A stretch of 46,152 bases of DNA from Alkalihalobacillus bogoriensis ATCC BAA-922 (GTDB lineage: Bacteria > Bacillota > Bacilli > Bacillales > Bacillaceae_F): the NCBI RefSeq assembly GCF_000621445.1, contig NZ_JHYI01000037.1:1-46152 (forward strand), in the 5' to 3' direction. Below are positions 34,620 to 41,285 of the stretch, in pieces. The notes under the pieces are model-generated. The model made no database searches and was not told the DNA's origin. It saw only the letters and a program-made list of their open reading frames with translations. Each line of letters begins with the position of its first letter. The stretch's first letter is position 1. A program made the position numbers and the translations under genes.

Positions 34620-36050
34620 ATGAAATATGAAACGGTCATTGGTCTTGAAGTCCATGTCGAGTTAAAAACAGAATCAAAAATTTTCTCTGCAAGTCCGAAC
34701 CATTTCGGGGACTCACCAAATTCAAATACGTCTGTTATAGATTTAGGTTACCCAGGTGTGTTACCTGTTTTAAATAAAGCAGCTGTAGAATTTGCGATGA
34801 AAGCTGCGATGGCGTTAAATTGTGAAGTAGCGACAGAAACGAAGTTCGACCGAAAGAATTATTTTTACCCGGATAATCCTAAGGCATATCAAATTTCGCA
34901 ATTTGATAAACCGATTGGGGAACATGGGTGGATTGATATCGAAGTCAATGGAGAGAAAAAGCGAATCGGCATTACTCGCTTGCATTTAGAAGAAGATGCA
35001 GGGAAACTAACGCATACGAGTAATGGCTACTCATTAGTCGATTTTAACCGTCAAGGCACACCTTTAATTGAAATCGTATCCGAACCAGATATTCGAACAC
35101 CTGAAGAAGCTTATGCTTACCTTGAGAAATTAAAGTCGATCATCCAATATACAGGTGTGTCTGATTGTAAGATGGAAGAAGGATCGTTACGTTGTGACGC
35201 TAATATTTCCTTACGTCCAGTCGGACAAAAAGAATTTGGAACGAAAACGGAATTGAAAAATTTAAACTCGTTTAACTTTGTAAGAAAAGGGTTAGAGTTT
35301 GAAGAAATTCGCCAAGAAAAAGTTTTACTAGCTGGTGGCGTGATTGATCAAGAAACACGTCGTTTTGATGAAGCGAAAAACGAAACGATTTTAATGCGGG
35401 TTAAAGAAGGATCGGATGATTATCGTTATTTTCCAGAGCCAGATTTAGTGGAATTATATATTGATGATGAATGGAAAGAACGGATTCGTGCCGAAATACC
35501 AGAGCTACCAGATAAACGAAAAGCGCGTTATGTGGAACAGCTAGGGTTGCCAGCATATGATGCTAACGTCTTAACATTAACGAAGGAAATGTCTGATTTC
35601 TTTGAAGCAACTGTAGGGGCTGGTGCTGATGCCAAACAAGCTTCAAACTGGTTAATGGGTGAAGTTTCTGCTTATCTAAATGCAAATGGGCAAGAAATTG
35701 GAGATGTTCCGCTAACACCAGAAAGCTTAGCTTCGTTAATTGGACTCATTGAAAAAGGAACGATCTCTTCGAAAATTGCAAAGCAAGTTTTTAAAGATTT
35801 AATTGAAAAAGGTGGAAATCCTGAGGATATCGTAAAAGAAAAAGGACTTGTTCAAATTTCAGATGAGGGGGAATTATTGAAAATAGTAACGGAAATTATC
35901 GATAACAACCAACAGTCTGTTGAAGACTTCAAAGCTGGAAAAGAAAAGGCGATTGGATTCCTCGTCGGACAAGTTATGAAGGCGACTAAAGGAAAAGCAA
36001 ATCCACCAATGGTGAATAAATTGTTAATGGAAGAACTAAAGAAAAGATAA
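34620..36050 (+). CDS. gatB: GatCAB amidotransferase subunit GatB
   Basis: A 476-residue subunit that phosphorylates and amidates the misacylated tRNA-bound Glu or Asp. It opens with [24 protein letters not shown], contains [19 protein letters not shown] and the signature [10 protein letters not shown]...[20 protein letters not shown], then [16 protein letters not shown]. The C-terminal YqeY-like tRNA-binding tail (from about residue 330) ends [34 protein letters not shown] precedes the ATG; a perfect terminator follows. Confidence 0.97.
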   Translation: MKYETVIGLEVHVELKTESKIFSASPNHFGDSPNSNTSVIDLGYPGVLPVLNKAAVEFAMKAAMALNCEVATETKFDRKNYFYPDNPKAYQISQFDKPIGEHGWIDIEVNGEKKRIGITRLHLEEDAGKLTHTSNGYSLVDFNRQGTPLIEIVSEPDIRTPEEAYAYLEKLKSIIQYTGVSDCKMEEGSLRCDANISLRPVGQKEFGTKTELKNLNSFNFVRKGLEFEEIRQEKVLLAGGVIDQETRRFDEAKNETILMRVKEGSDDYRYFPEPDLVELYIDDEWKERIRAEIPELPDKRKARYVEQLGLPAYDANVLTLTKEMSDFFEATVGAGADAKQASNWLMGEVSAYLNANGQEIGDVPLTPESLASLIGLIEKGTISSKIAKQVFKDLIEKGGNPEDIVKEKGLVQISDEGELLKIVTEIIDNNQQSVEDFKAGKEKAIGFLVGQVMKATKGKANPPMVNKLLMEELKKR

Positions 36051-36082
36051 AGAATAGAAGTAGCCAAACAGGTCTGCTTCAT

Positions 36083-36120
36083 AAGCTGTCGAGACAATCT
36101 CGACAGCTTCCTTATTTTTT
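36083..36120 (+). terminator. Intrinsic terminator of gatCAB
   Basis: AAGCTGTCGAGA (36083-36094) pairs perfectly with TCTCGACAGCTT (36098-36109) around a 3-nt loop, followed by CCTTATTTTTT. Its stem core is the same as that of the camS terminator. Confidence 0.93.
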
Positions 36121-36121
36121 G

Positions 36122-36300
36122 CGGACATAGGTTCCGCTATTTGAAGGTTTTCTACTGATTACACAATGGTAACGGACGCTGGTTCCGTTATTGTAAGAAA
36201 TGGAGAGCACTAGAGTACTATTTTTGTGAAATAGCGGAACGTATGTCCGATAAGAAACGAAAAAAACGTGATTTTGCTAGAATAGCGGAACACATGTCCG
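36122..36300. repeat. Four-unit palindromic intergenic element, copy C
   Basis: Inverted cores at 36123 (GGACATAGGTTCC) and 36174 (GGACGCTGGTTCC); direct cores at 36236 (GGAACGTATGTCC) and 36287 (GGAACACATGTCC). Steps are 51, 62 and 51 bp. The best-conserved copy: direct units read AATAGCGGAAC...ATGTCCG. It lies between the terminators of the convergent gatB and VOC genes, one base after the gatB terminator T-run. Confidence 0.94.
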
Positions 36301-36312
36301 TTATGGAAATAT

Positions 36313-36347
36313 AAAAAGCCCCCTGGTGAAATTGTTCAAGGGGCTCT
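36313..36347 (-). terminator. Intrinsic terminator of the minus-strand VOC gene
   Basis: On the minus strand GAGCCCCTTGAA pairs with TTCACCAGGGGGCT with small bulges, followed by TTTTTAT. It lies just after the VOC stop. Confidence 0.8.
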
Positions 36348-36352
36348 ATTTC

Positions 36353-36733
36353 TTACTCTATTGCACTACAAATTTCAATATAATGGCCATCAGGGTCTGA
36401 CACATAAGCAACAATTTGGCCCCATGGCTTTTCAATAGGTTCGACTAACACAGGTACCCCTTTTTCACGAAGAAATTCAATAGTAGCAGGTACATCATCT
36501 ACAACAAATCCTAATTCAAATGTGTTAGAGGACATTCTTTCTTGAAAAGTAAAACCTGTCATTTCAGTAATGTCTTCTTTTATATTAATTGCAAGTATCG
36601 TATTTCCTGTGGAAAATTCAATGTAGGTCCCGTGTTCGCCACGAATCGGTAATTGGAGAAGATGATGATAAAACTGAACAGAACGTGTTGTATCGTCGAC
36701 ATATAAAATAATGTAATTCATTTTAATTTCCAT
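36353..36733 (-). CDS. VOC (glyoxalase/bleomycin resistance) family protein
   Basis: A 126-residue protein with the two beta-alpha-beta-beta-beta modules of the vicinal oxygen chelate fold. Module 1: MNYIILYVDDTTRSVQFYHHLLQLPIRGEHGTYIEFSTGNTILAI. Module 2: FELGFVVDDVPATIEFLREKGVPVLVEPIEKPWGQIVAYVSDPDGHYIEI, with the metal-site Glu/His pattern DPDGHYIEI at the end. Such proteins act as dioxygenases, glyoxalases or drug-binding proteins; the substrate cannot be told. AGGAGG is 6 nt upstream of ATG 36733. It is the only well-supported minus-strand gene between 18.6 kb and the right end and is absent from this place in B. subtilis, as I remember it. Confidence 0.88.
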   Translation of the reverse strand: MEIKMNYIILYVDDTTRSVQFYHHLLQLPIRGEHGTYIEFSTGNTILAINIKEDITEMTGFTFQERMSSNTFELGFVVDDVPATIEFLREKGVPVLVEPIEKPWGQIVAYVSDPDGHYIEICSAIE

Positions 36734-36890
36734 CGAATACCTCCTTTTTTAATGTAAATATTCGGGTTTATTGGAAGAAAACCCTTTAAAATAGATCAGG
36801 TTATGCACGTCACTAGAAAACATTATTAAAAAAAGGTACAATGGACATGTTAAATGATGGAATAATTCTTTGAAAAAAGTAGGAGATAGT

Positions 36891-37784
36891 ATGAGAGCTC
36901 GAGTAATATATAATCCTTCATCAGGAAGAGAACAAATGCGCAAACATTTGCCATATATATTAGAACGCTTAGAAAAGGTTGGTTATGAAGCTTCTGCTCA
37001 CGCGACAACTGGAGATGGTTGCGCAACGAGAGCAGCAAAGCTGGCAAGTGAGCGTCGTTATGATCTCGTCGTTGCAGCTGGTGGTGACGGAACAATTAAT
37101 GAAGTGGTCAATGGGTTGGCTGAACAACCATATCGTCCTAAATTAGGATTGCTTCCAGCAGGGACAACAAATGATTTTGCCAGAGCGTTATCGATCCCAC
37201 GAGATATAATCGAAGCGTGTGACATTTTATGTGAAGGTCATACGATCCCTGTCGATATTGGAAGAGCGGAAAATCATTATTTCGTTAATATTGCAGCAGG
37301 CGGGACGTTGACAGAGCTAACGTATGAAGTGCCGAGCAAACATAAAACATTAATGGGGCAACTAGCCTATTATATGAAAGGTTTTGAAAAGCTACCGACT
37401 ATTGCGCCAACCGCTGTTCGAATTGAGTATGATGGGAAGCTGTTTGAAGGCGAAATCATGATGTTTTTAATTTGTAACACTAATTCAGTTGGAGGTTTTG
37501 AGCGTTTAGCTCCGAAAGCGCTGTTGAACGACGGGATGTTTGATTTATTGCTAGTCAAAAAAACATCATTCCCAGAATTTATTCGAATTGCTAGTAGGGC
37601 ATTACGTGGCGAACATATTAATGATGAAAAAGTGATGTATATTCAAGCAAGTCGAGTGAAAGTTGAAGTGGCGGGCGATATGCAGCTCAATCTTGACGGC
37701 GAATATGGTGGGATGCTTCCAGGTGAGTTTGTAAATTTATATCATCATTTTGATATGCTAGCACCAAAACCGAAAGACAAATAA
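36891..37784 (+). CDS. dgkB: Diacylglycerol kinase DgkB
   Basis: A 297-residue soluble diacylglycerol kinase that returns DAG, released by lipoteichoic acid synthesis, to phosphatidic acid. The kinase motif is AAGGDGTINEVVNGL (residues 62-76, GGDGT at 64-68). LPAGTTNDFARAL (88-100), ERLAPKALLNDGMFDLLLV and the C-terminal LNLDGEYGGMLPGEFVNLYHH match B. subtilis DgkB closely. ATG 36891 follows AGGAG by 5 nt; TTG 36870 is less likely. A TACAAT -10-like box lies at 36837-36842 without a clear -35. It is separated from rlmCD, its B. subtilis neighbour, by about 6.6 kb of other genes. Confidence 0.95.
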   Translation: MRARVIYNPSSGREQMRKHLPYILERLEKVGYEASAHATTGDGCATRAAKLASERRYDLVVAAGGDGTINEVVNGLAEQPYRPKLGLLPAGTTNDFARALSIPRDIIEACDILCEGHTIPVDIGRAENHYFVNIAAGGTLTELTYEVPSKHKTLMGQLAYYMKGFEKLPTIAPTAVRIEYDGKLFEGEIMMFLICNTNSVGGFERLAPKALLNDGMFDLLLVKKTSFPEFIRIASRALRGEHINDEKVMYIQASRVKVEVAGDMQLNLDGEYGGMLPGEFVNLYHHFDMLAPKPKDK

Positions 37785-37806
37785 AGTCAATTCGCTATTT
37801 TAAGCG

Positions 37807-37843
37807 GGGTGTCCAAACAATAAGTTTTTGGACACCCTTTTTT
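37807..37843 (+). terminator. Intrinsic terminator of dgkB
   Basis: GGGTGTCCAAA (37807-37817) pairs perfectly with TTTGGACACCC (37827-37837), followed by TTTTTT. Confidence 0.92.
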
Positions 37844-37865
37844 GTGTAATGGAAGCAAAATCTTA

Positions 37866-38045
37866 CGGACATATAATCCTTTAACGTGGGAAAAAACAGC
37901 AGAATTAATAACGTAATGGACACCTATTCCGCTATTAGTGAAAAATGAAGACAAAAACCCCCGAAAAACATGGCAATAACGGAACGAATGTCCGATAAAA
38001 TTCAAAAAGGCCCGATTTTACATTAAATAGCGGAACAGATGTCCG
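37866..38045. repeat. Four-unit palindromic intergenic element, copy D
   Basis: Inverted cores at 37867 (GGACATATAATCC) and 37918 (GGACACCTATTCC); direct cores at 37981 (GGAACGAATGTCC) and 38032 (GGAACAGATGTCC). Steps are 51, 63 and 51 bp, so the centre is one base longer than in the other copies. It lies 22 bp after the dgkB terminator T-run and 60 bp before the sigma factor ribosome binding site. Confidence 0.92.
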
Positions 38046-38133
38046 AATGAAAAAAGTTTTTCAAAAGAAGTGTAGGGTTTTCGCTACGAACGATCGTCTA
38101 TTACTATAGCAAGACAGAAAGGAGGGAGAGCTT

Positions 38134-38667
38134 ATTTTAGATGAAAGAATAATAGAGAAAGCGAAAGCGGGCAATAAGCAAGCGTTTCGACTTATTGTCA
38201 CGACGTATCGAGACCATATTTTCAAAACGGTCTACAGTGTGTTGCGCAACCAAAAAGATGCAGAAGATGCGGCTCAAGAAGTGTTTCTAAAAGTCTATCA
38301 TGCTCTCCCTCAATATCAAGGGAATGGCTTTAAAACATGGATGACAACAATTGCTGTTCGTTATGCAATTGATGTAAAGAGGAAATTAGCCAAAGTTGAG
38401 CACGAGGAAATCAACCAACAGGAAGTCGATGACAAAACATCGGTGGAAGAAGAAGTAATAACAAAAGAAAAAGTGGAGCTAATAAGACGGAGATTGCAAG
38501 ATGTTCCTGTGAATTACCGAGATGTCCTTATTGATTTTTACATACATGAAAAAAGCTATAAGCAAATGGCGACTGAACACAATGTAGAAGTAAAAACGAT
38601 TGAAACAAAATTATACCGAGCAAGGCATTGGGTTAAACGAAATTGGAAAGAGGAGGAATTTAAATGA
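38134..38667 (+). CDS. ECF-like RNA polymerase sigma factor
   Basis: A sigma-70 family protein of about 177 residues. Region 2 reads AKAGNKQAFRLIVTTYRDHIF, then VLRNQKDAEDAAQEVFLKVYHALPQYQ and FKTWMTTIAVRYAIDVKRK; region 4 reads VPVNYRDVLIDFYIHEKSYKQMATEHNVEVKTIETKLYRARHWVKR. Homology begins well before the first in-frame ATG/GTG/TTG (GTG 38239). Between the upstream stop TAG (38107-38109) and 38239 there is no standard start codon. AAAGGAGG ends at 38125, exactly 8 nt before ATT 38134, so an ATT start is proposed. The stop overlaps the anti-sigma start (ATGA). It differs from SigM, SigV, SigW and SigX; YlaC is the nearest type I can think of. An N-terminal sequencing error remains possible. 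Confidence 0.8.
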   Translation: MLDERIIEKAKAGNKQAFRLIVTTYRDHIFKTVYSVLRNQKDAEDAAQEVFLKVYHALPQYQGNGFKTWMTTIAVRYAIDVKRKLAKVEHEEINQQEVDDKTSVEEEVITKEKVELIRRRLQDVPVNYRDVLIDFYIHEKSYKQMATEHNVEVKTIETKLYRARHWVKRNWKEEEFK

Positions 38668-39080
38668 GTCATTACAAGAAAAACATGTGGAACTTATATA
38701 TTGAAAATAAACTCGACCGTAACCAACAAGAAGAACTCGAACTTCATTTATATTCGTGCCCTCAATGTTTAGACGACTATATGGACATGTTAGAGCATGT
38801 AACGCTACCAACGATAAAAGACCCTGAGCAATGGACAGAAGAAGTAATGGCACAACTTCCTCCTCAACAACTAACAAAACAGTCAAATAAAAAGAAACAA
38901 TTATTACTCCATTATACAATTGCAGCTGCAGCGACAATGGTTTTAATGGTATCTGGTATCTTTCAAGGAGTCGTCAATACTGAAATGCAATATGATGTGT
39001 TATCAAACCAAGAACAACCATTTTCAGAAAAAATACTAGACAAAATTTCGATAGTACCTTTAAAGGAGGGTAAAGAATGA
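38664..39080 (+). CDS. Zinc-finger anti-sigma factor, single-pass membrane protein
   Basis: A 138-residue protein with the anti-sigma zinc motif H-x3-C-x2-C: His28, Cys32 and Cys35 in ELHLYSCPQC. One membrane segment follows at about residues 83-103 (LLHYTIAAAATMVLMVSGIFQ), with a short outer domain of about 35 residues. This is the standard architecture of membrane anti-sigma factors that hold an ECF sigma at the membrane. The ATG overlaps the sigma stop and the end overlaps the next gene by 4 nt, showing a tightly coupled operon. Confidence 0.85.
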   Translation: MSHYKKNMWNLYIENKLDRNQQEELELHLYSCPQCLDDYMDMLEHVTLPTIKDPEQWTEEVMAQLPPQQLTKQSNKKKQLLLHYTIAAAATMVLMVSGIFQGVVNTEMQYDVLSNQEQPFSEKILDKISIVPLKEGKE

Positions 39081-40156
39081 ACAATAGAAGTAAAACACTT
39101 GCGTTTTTCCTTTCGGTTTTTCCAGGACTCGGGTTTTTATATTTGAACAAAACAGGAAGAGGTATTTTTTACGGGTTGACAACGATTTTGGCAGGACTTG
39201 GTGTTCTATTTATAACGTTTATATTTGGGGCAGATTTATACGGGTTTCTCCTTCTCATGTTTATTCCAGGATTTTTTTATGGGGTGAGTTTTATTGATAT
39301 GATATTATTACTTCTTAAACCTGACCGTTCATCTGAAAGGGAGCATGAAATAGAAGAAGTAAAGCAAAGTGATGAGCGCTTTAAGACGATGTTATTATCG
39401 TTTATCCCAGGACTAGGGCATTTTCATATTGGCTTAATGAATCGTGGCTTACCGTTTCTTGTTGGTTTCTTCGGATTAATAACGATGATTTTATTTGTTG
39501 CATTTTTAACGAGACAAGATGGTTTCATTATTTTCCTTGGACTCGTACCGATTATTTGGATATTTAATGTATTTGATGTTATGTCACTATTAAAACGAAA
39601 AGAACAAGGTATAGAACTGAAGGACGTGACGATTTTCGAAGACTTTGAGAAAAATAGAGTCGAAGGGAAAAAGAGTAAAACGGTTGCGACATTATTAGCG
39701 GTGTTCCCTGGCTTAGGTCACTTGTATTTAGGGTTACAACGGAGAGGTCTTCAATTAATGGCTGCGTTTTTGTTTGCGATTTATATTATTGATGTGTTGC
39801 GGATTTCATTTTTCCTGTTTATTATTCCGCTTATTTGGTTTTATAGTATTTTTGATGCGATGCAAAAAAGTGCCGCCTATGATGAGGGACGACTAGAAGA
39901 TAAACCAATTGTTTCTTATTTTGTAAACCATCAACGTTGGATTGGTATCGGACTATTATTATTAGGCTTATATTATTTTTTCGAACAAGTCCTTTTACCA
40001 GGTGTAGTTCCTATGCTAGATCAATATTTTAATACAAATATGGTCTATATGTATCGCAGTTATCTTCAAACAACAGTCGTATGCCTCTTATTAATTGGTG
40101 GCGGCATTAAACTACTAGCTGGAAGTAAGAAAAAGAAAGGGGTGGAACAAGGATGA
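39077..40156 (+). CDS. Multi-pass membrane protein with three PGLG repeats
   Basis: A 359-residue membrane protein made from three homologous modules beginning FPGLGFLYLNKTGRG (residue 15), IPGLGHFHIGLMNRG (110) and FPGLGHLYLGLQRRG (210). Each continues with two hydrophobic stretches and closes with a FIDMILLL, VFDVMSLL or IFDAMQKS motif. The PGLGxxYLGxxxRG core resembles TM2-type domains, which is the nearest family I can name. A fourth membrane pair is at about 292-345 without the motif. A ribosome binding site AAAGGAGGG lies 5-6 nt before ATG 39077. Overlaps of 4 nt on both sides place it in the sigma operon. Role unknown; a membrane sensor or effector for the sigma factor is an inference. 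Confidence 0.82.
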   Translation: MNNRSKTLAFFLSVFPGLGFLYLNKTGRGIFYGLTTILAGLGVLFITFIFGADLYGFLLLMFIPGFFYGVSFIDMILLLLKPDRSSEREHEIEEVKQSDERFKTMLLSFIPGLGHFHIGLMNRGLPFLVGFFGLITMILFVAFLTRQDGFIIFLGLVPIIWIFNVFDVMSLLKRKEQGIELKDVTIFEDFEKNRVEGKKSKTVATLLAVFPGLGHLYLGLQRRGLQLMAAFLFAIYIIDVLRISFFLFIIPLIWFYSIFDAMQKSAAYDEGRLEDKPIVSYFVNHQRWIGIGLLLLGLYYFFEQVLLPGVVPMLDQYFNTNMVYMYRSYLQTTVVCLLLIGGGIKLLAGSKKKKGVEQG

Positions 40157-40827
40157 GAACGTGGCGTGTCGGAACAATCTCAATGGGGGCTTCCCTTATC
40201 CTATTAGGAGTCTTATTATTTCTAGGTCAATGGCTTGATATATACTCGTTGTTTTTATCATGGTGGCCACTGTTATGTGTTGTGCTAGGGGTAGAAATTT
40301 TAGTCTATTTAGCATTAGCGAAGCGAGAAACGGCGTATATAAAATATGATTTGTTTAGTATTTTCTTTGTTGGCGTCTTAGGGACGGTGGCGTTATCGTT
40401 TATGCTCTTAAATGTATCTGGTATTTTACCTGAAGTTCAACGCATCCTTGCGACAGAAGAACGAACATTTGATTTGCCTGTTGTAAAAGAGCAAATACCT
40501 GAGCATATTGAAAGAATTGTCATAGATGCGAACTATCAATATATTATTGTAGAAGGAACAGATGAGAATGAATTATCGATGTTTGGGACATATCGTGCTC
40601 AAATTGTAAAAGAAGATCCTGAGCCGTTAGTTAAACGGTCGGATTATGTGGCTTTGCATGAAAGTGGAGATACATTGTATATAACCGTAAAGCAGCCTCC
40701 AAGATCCTCAGGAATTATAGATACGTATGTGAGCATGTCATCTTTTCTCATCGTGCCCCGAGAAATCGAAATTGATATTCGTAACGGCGAACATAGTGTT
40801 GAAGTGGAAGAAGAGTTGGTTTCGTAA
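40153..40827 (+). CDS. LiaI/LiaF-like membrane protein
   Basis: A 224-residue protein. The N-terminal part has three hydrophobic segments at about residues 8-27, 34-54 and 66-88, with the LiaI/DUF5668-type pattern GASLILLGVLLFLGQWLDIYSLFLSWWPLLCVVLGVEILVY. The C-terminal half (from about 95) is soluble and beta-rich, with repeated strands VIDANYQYIIVEGTDENELSMFGTY and LYITVKQPP, as in LiaF/YvlB-type outer domains. Last gene of the sigma operon, 4-nt overlap, terminator follows. Lia-type proteins respond to envelope stress, so the operon may do the same; this is inference. Confidence 0.78.
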   Translation: MRTWRVGTISMGASLILLGVLLFLGQWLDIYSLFLSWWPLLCVVLGVEILVYLALAKRETAYIKYDLFSIFFVGVLGTVALSFMLLNVSGILPEVQRILATEERTFDLPVVKEQIPEHIERIVIDANYQYIIVEGTDENELSMFGTYRAQIVKEDPEPLVKRSDYVALHESGDTLYITVKQPPRSSGIIDTYVSMSSFLIVPREIEIDIRNGEHSVEVEEELVS

Positions 40828-40832
40828 ATAAT

Positions 40833-40878
40833 AACAAAGACTGTGAGTCGGTGGACTCCCAGTCTTTGTTTCGTTTTT
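40833..40878 (+). terminator. Intrinsic terminator of the sigma operon
   Basis: AACAAAGACTG (40833-40843) pairs with CAGTCTTTGTT (40860-40870), continued inward by GAGTC/GACTC, then a T-rich tail. Confidence 0.88.
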
Positions 40879-40937
40879 CAAAAGATAAAAGAGCGAAGGC
40901 TGCGCACTTCGCTTGAAACGAAAAGACGCTCCTGCAT
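40870..40937. other. Nested inverted repeats in the 40828-41285 gap
   Basis: TTTCGTTT (40870-40877) pairs with AAACGAAA (40916-40923) and encloses AGCGAAG/CTTCGCT (40892-40898, 40907-40913). The outer arm overlaps the preceding terminator. A T-run follows at about 40938. It could be a second terminator. The rest of the gap up to the Fnr-type site holds no gene I can support. Confidence 0.45.
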
Positions 40938-41155
40938 TTTTTTATAAAACAGAAGAACATCCCTTCTGATTTTACTATATAACAGATTTGAATATGGGAG
41001 CTTATACTACAATAAAACATATATACTATTTGCTAAAATCTTCTTTGTTTGGAATATGTATCTGTTTTACTTCGATAAAGTGAATGAGTGATACAGATTG
41101 ATGAAAATGTGAAAATTCAACGAACAATGACCAAAATAACCGCTTTTGGGCCCTT

Positions 41156-41177
41156 AAGTGTGATAAAGATCACACTT
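41156..41177. promoter_or_regulatory. Fnr/CRP-type palindrome upstream of pflB
   Basis: A 22-bp perfect palindrome with centre AAAG and arms AAGTGTGAT / ATCACACTT, containing TGTGA-N6-TCACA. That is the Bacillus Fnr consensus, recognised by CRP/Fnr-family proteins. It lies 109 bp before the pflB start. Oxygen-limited activation of pfl is expected from the family. No clear -10 box could be assigned. Confidence 0.82.
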
Positions 41178-41285
41178 GCAAAATCAGGAACATGTTACGT
41201 TTAATTCATAGAAAAAAGTCTTTTGTTCATCATTGAGCAAACAATACTTTATAAATATTTGTTTCAAATAAGGAGGCAAATTCAA

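Noticed and set aside
32508-38045. Regularly spaced repeats resembling a CRISPR array
   Set aside because: Only four units per locus, half of them inverted, partly similar spacers and no cas genes.
41156-41177. Rex operator instead of Fnr site
   Set aside because: Rex boxes have TTGTGAA/TTCACAA-type or TTAACAA arms; here TGTGAT-N4-ATCACA with AAGT flanks fits CRP/Fnr better, though cross-recognition cannot be excluded.
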